NCBI RefSeq assembly: GCF_900129875.1
Contig: NZ_FQXC01000003.1
Span: 620,001 to 684,000, forward strand
Direction of reading: 5' to 3'
Length of the DNA stretch: 64,000 nt
DNA from: Marivita hallyeonensis
GTDB taxonomy: Bacteria > Pseudomonadota > Alphaproteobacteria > Rhodobacterales > Rhodobacteraceae
In this document: positions 62,316 to 64,000 of the stretch, in pieces
Layout: the number at the start of each line of letters is the position of its first letter
Numbering within the stretch: position 1 is the first letter of the stretch
Position numbers and translations under genes: made by a program
Notes under the pieces: generated by a model
What the model saw: only the letters and a program-made list of their open reading frames with translations
Told to the model about the DNA's origin: nothing
The model's database searches: none

Positions 62316-63227
62316 TCAAAGCGGATCCGGCGCAATATTGCCCCCGCAGACCAACACCGCGACCCGCTCACCCGGCGCGGGCACATACGCCCCCGACATC
62401 AGAGCCGCCAAAGCCGCCGCGCCCGCCGGTTCCACCAGCTGGCGATGCGCTTGCCACAGCGCCGTCTGCGCCTCTGCAATCGCGCCATCCGTGACCCGCA
62501 CAACCTCGATGCCGATCTCTGTCGCCAACTCGAAGCAGATCCCGCCGATCCGTCGCGCCCCCAACGCGTTGGCCGCGATGCCCGAGACAGGCACGTCGAT
62601 AGGCTCACCCGCCTCCAAAGCGGCGTGCAATGCGCAGGCCGTCATCGGCTCCACCGCAACCACCTTGCGGCGACGCTTTAGCCACCCCAACGCCCCCGCG
62701 ATCAGACCGCCGCCACCAACCGCGATCAGCACCGTATCCGCTTCCAATCCTTGCGCTTCCCATTCGCGCACCATCGTGCCCTGTCCGGCCACCGTCAGCG
62801 GCGCGTCATAGGCATGGATCTGCATCGCGCCGCTCTCTGCCGCCTCTCGCTCCGCCAGCTCAAGCGCGTTGGCATATTCCCCCGGCACCACCGTCAATGC
62901 GGCCCCGGTCCGCTCGATCAGCGCAATCTTCGCAGGACCCGCGATCTCGGGCACGAAGATCTTGGTACGATGCCCCAGATGCCGCGCCGCAAAGGCCACC
63001 GCCGCACCGTGATTGCCCCCCGACGCCGCAACAACACCGGCTTCGGGCACATCCGACGCCAGAAGCGTGTTGAACGCACCGCGCGCCTTAAAGCTTCCGG
63101 TGTGCTGCACCTGTTCGAGCTTCATCTCGATCCGTCGGCCAAACGCATCCGTGGTCATGACGGGCGTTTGCACCACATGATCCCGAACACGCGCCGCTGC
63201 GGCTTCAATCTCGGCTTGCCAATCCAT
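62316..63227 (-). CDS. Threonine/serine dehydratase-like PLP enzyme
   Basis: The 303-residue fold-type II PLP enzyme has HTGSFKARGAFNTLL with Lys47 as the Schiff-base lysine, ASGGNHGAAVAFAARHLG (the substrate/phosphate loop) and VGGGGLIAGALGWLK, the tetraglycine loop binding the PLP phosphate. There is no C-terminal ACT regulatory domain, so it resembles catabolic threonine or serine dehydratases or serine racemase-like enzymes rather than biosynthetic IlvA. It would produce 2-oxo acids and ammonia in the cytoplasm. ATG 63227 is preferred over the upstream frame start. Confidence 0.9.
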   Translation of the reverse strand: MDWQAEIEAAAARVRDHVVQTPVMTTDAFGRRIEMKLEQVQHTGSFKARGAFNTLLASDVPEAGVVAASGGNHGAAVAFAARHLGHRTKIFVPEIAGPAKIALIERTGAALTVVPGEYANALELAEREAAESGAMQIHAYDAPLTVAGQGTMVREWEAQGLEADTVLIAVGGGGLIAGALGWLKRRRKVVAVEPMTACALHAALEAGEPIDVPVSGIAANALGARRIGGICFELATEIGIEVVRVTDGAIAEAQTALWQAHRQLVEPAGAAALAALMSGAYVPAPGERVAVLVCGGNIAPDPL

Positions 63228-63298
63228 GTCATCCCCTCTTTGGTGCCCGAACACCGACGCTACCGCCCCGCGCAGATGCGAACAAGGAACCGAATTCG

Positions 63299-64000
63299 AT
63301 GCAAGACCACCGCGCTAGCCCCTTCCGTGACGCCAAACTCGACCGCAGCACCGCCAGCCACGTGCCGCAGACGCCGCAAACGCAGTCGCCCGCTTATCGG
63401 CTGGCCTTTGCAGACGACGAGTTCATGCTCCGCGATGAGCTGCGCCCCGTGCGTTTGCAGCTTGAACTTCTCAAACCACAACTCCTGCTCGATGAACACC
63501 AGATCGAAAGCACCATCGTTCTCTTCGGCGGCGCCCGCATCCCGCGCCCGGCCGACAAGGACACCGCCCGTACCAAAACGCTTGCCGAACTGTCCCATTT
63601 CTACGACGAGGCACGCGCCTTTGCCCGGCTCATGACCCGCAAATCCCTTGCGTCCCAAGGCCGCGAATTCGTCGTCGCCACCGGCGGCGGCCCCGGCGTG
63701 ATGGAGGCGGGCAACCGCGGTGCAGCGGACGAGGGCGGCAAATCCATCGGTCTCAATATCGTTTTGCCCCACGAACAGGCGCCGAACGAATACGTGACAC
63801 CGGACCTCTGCTTCAACTTCCATTACTTCGCGATCCGCAAGATGCACTTCCTGATGCGCGCCCGCGCCATCTGCGTCTTCCCCGGCGGCTTCGGCACGCT
63901 TGACGAGATGTTTGAATCCCTCACCCTCATCCAGACCGGGCGTATGGAGCGTGTGCCGTTTCTGCTGTTTGGCAAATCGTTCTGGGACAAGATCATCAAC
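63299..64000 (+). CDS. LOG family protein (TIGR00730-type Rossmann fold), 3'-truncated by the window end
   Basis: At least 234 codons are present and the frame remains open at the end of the window. TIVLFGGARIPRP begins the Rossmann fold, VATGGGPGVMEAGNRGAADEGGKSIGLNIVLPHE is the PGGGxGxMEA-type nucleotide loop, and VFPGGFGTLDEMFE is the PGGxGTxxE hallmark of LOG (cytokinin riboside 5'-monophosphate phosphoribohydrolase) proteins. The N-terminal ~70-residue extension before the fold fits the longer TIGR00730 subgroup found in proteobacteria. It probably hydrolyses nucleotide monophosphates. It is divergent from the dehydratase with a 71-bp gap. Confidence 0.88.
   Translation, partial: MQDHRASPFRDAKLDRSTASHVPQTPQTQSPAYRLAFADDEFMLRDELRPVRLQLELLKPQLLLDEHQIESTIVLFGGARIPRPADKDTARTKTLAELSHFYDEARAFARLMTRKSLASQGREFVVATGGGPGVMEAGNRGAADEGGKSIGLNIVLPHEQAPNEYVTPDLCFNFHYFAIRKMHFLMRARAICVFPGGFGTLDEMFESLTLIQTGRMERVPFLLFGKSFWDKIIN

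Overview
The window looks like a chromosomal segment of a marine alphaproteobacterium of the Rhodobacteraceae (Roseobacter group). This rests on moderately high GC, a TAXI-type TRAP transporter with a fused permease, the flagellar order motB-flgE-flgK-flgL-flgI-motA, Hint-domain secreted proteins, a gpmI-envC-ctpA-rppH string, and dense gene packing with many ATGA/TGATG stop-start overlaps. The affiliation is inferred from gene content, not from a marker-gene comparison. No rRNA, tRNA, CRISPR array, insertion sequence or phage gene was seen.

Layout. (1) 1-4.1 kb: a TAXI TRAP uptake system (binding protein, an intercistronic hairpin, fused permease), convergent with a fumarylacetoacetate-hydrolase-family enzyme and a secreted beta-propeller-like protein. 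(2) 5.1-13.5 kb: a flagellar operon (motB, flgE, flgK, flgL, flgI, motA) ending in a large uncharacterised exported protein. (3) 13.6-40.8 kb: a large exopolysaccharide/glycoconjugate locus. Its plus-strand arm holds a secreted glycoside-hydrolase-like protein, a GT2, a Wzx-type flippase, a 2158-residue type I PKS, a second GT2, a 1527-residue NRPS (formyltransferase, condensation remnant, adenylation domain split by a luciferase-like monooxygenase, carrier protein), an SGNH-hydrolase-like protein and a Wzz/GumC-type copolymerase. Facing it are a CpsD-like ATPase and a five-gene minus-strand operon: Gfo/Idh/MocA oxidoreductase, SDR epimerase, GT4, GT2, and a protein fusing an oxidoreductase with an epimerase. 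A WecG/TagA/CpsF glycosyltransferase closes the locus. No Wzy polymerase, Wza exporter or priming phosphoglycosyltransferase is visible. (4) 40.8-45.2 kb: a YnjBCD-like ABC importer and a CDP-alcohol phosphatidyltransferase. (5) 45.3-53.6 kb: housekeeping and envelope genes (gpmI, EnvC-like, ctpA, small hypotheticals, rppH, MltB-type transglycosylase) and a divergent WYL regulator/GST-like pair with a palindromic operator between them. (6) 53.6-64 kb: rnr, a GNAT, dapE, two coupled Hint-domain proteins, a small conserved protein, a rhodanese, dapD, a threonine-dehydratase-like enzyme and the start of a LOG-family protein.

The most unusual part is the PKS-GT2-NRPS-SGNH block (17.7-30.7 kb). 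Gaps between its genes are only 3-6 bp, and it sits inside glycan assembly genes. The domain content suggests that the NRPS activates, oxidises and perhaps N-formylates one amino acid, and that the PKS then extends it by one reduced and dehydrated C2 unit and releases it by its thioesterase. The product could be a small metabolite or metal chelator, or an acyl/aminoacyl decoration of the glycan; the sequence alone does not decide.
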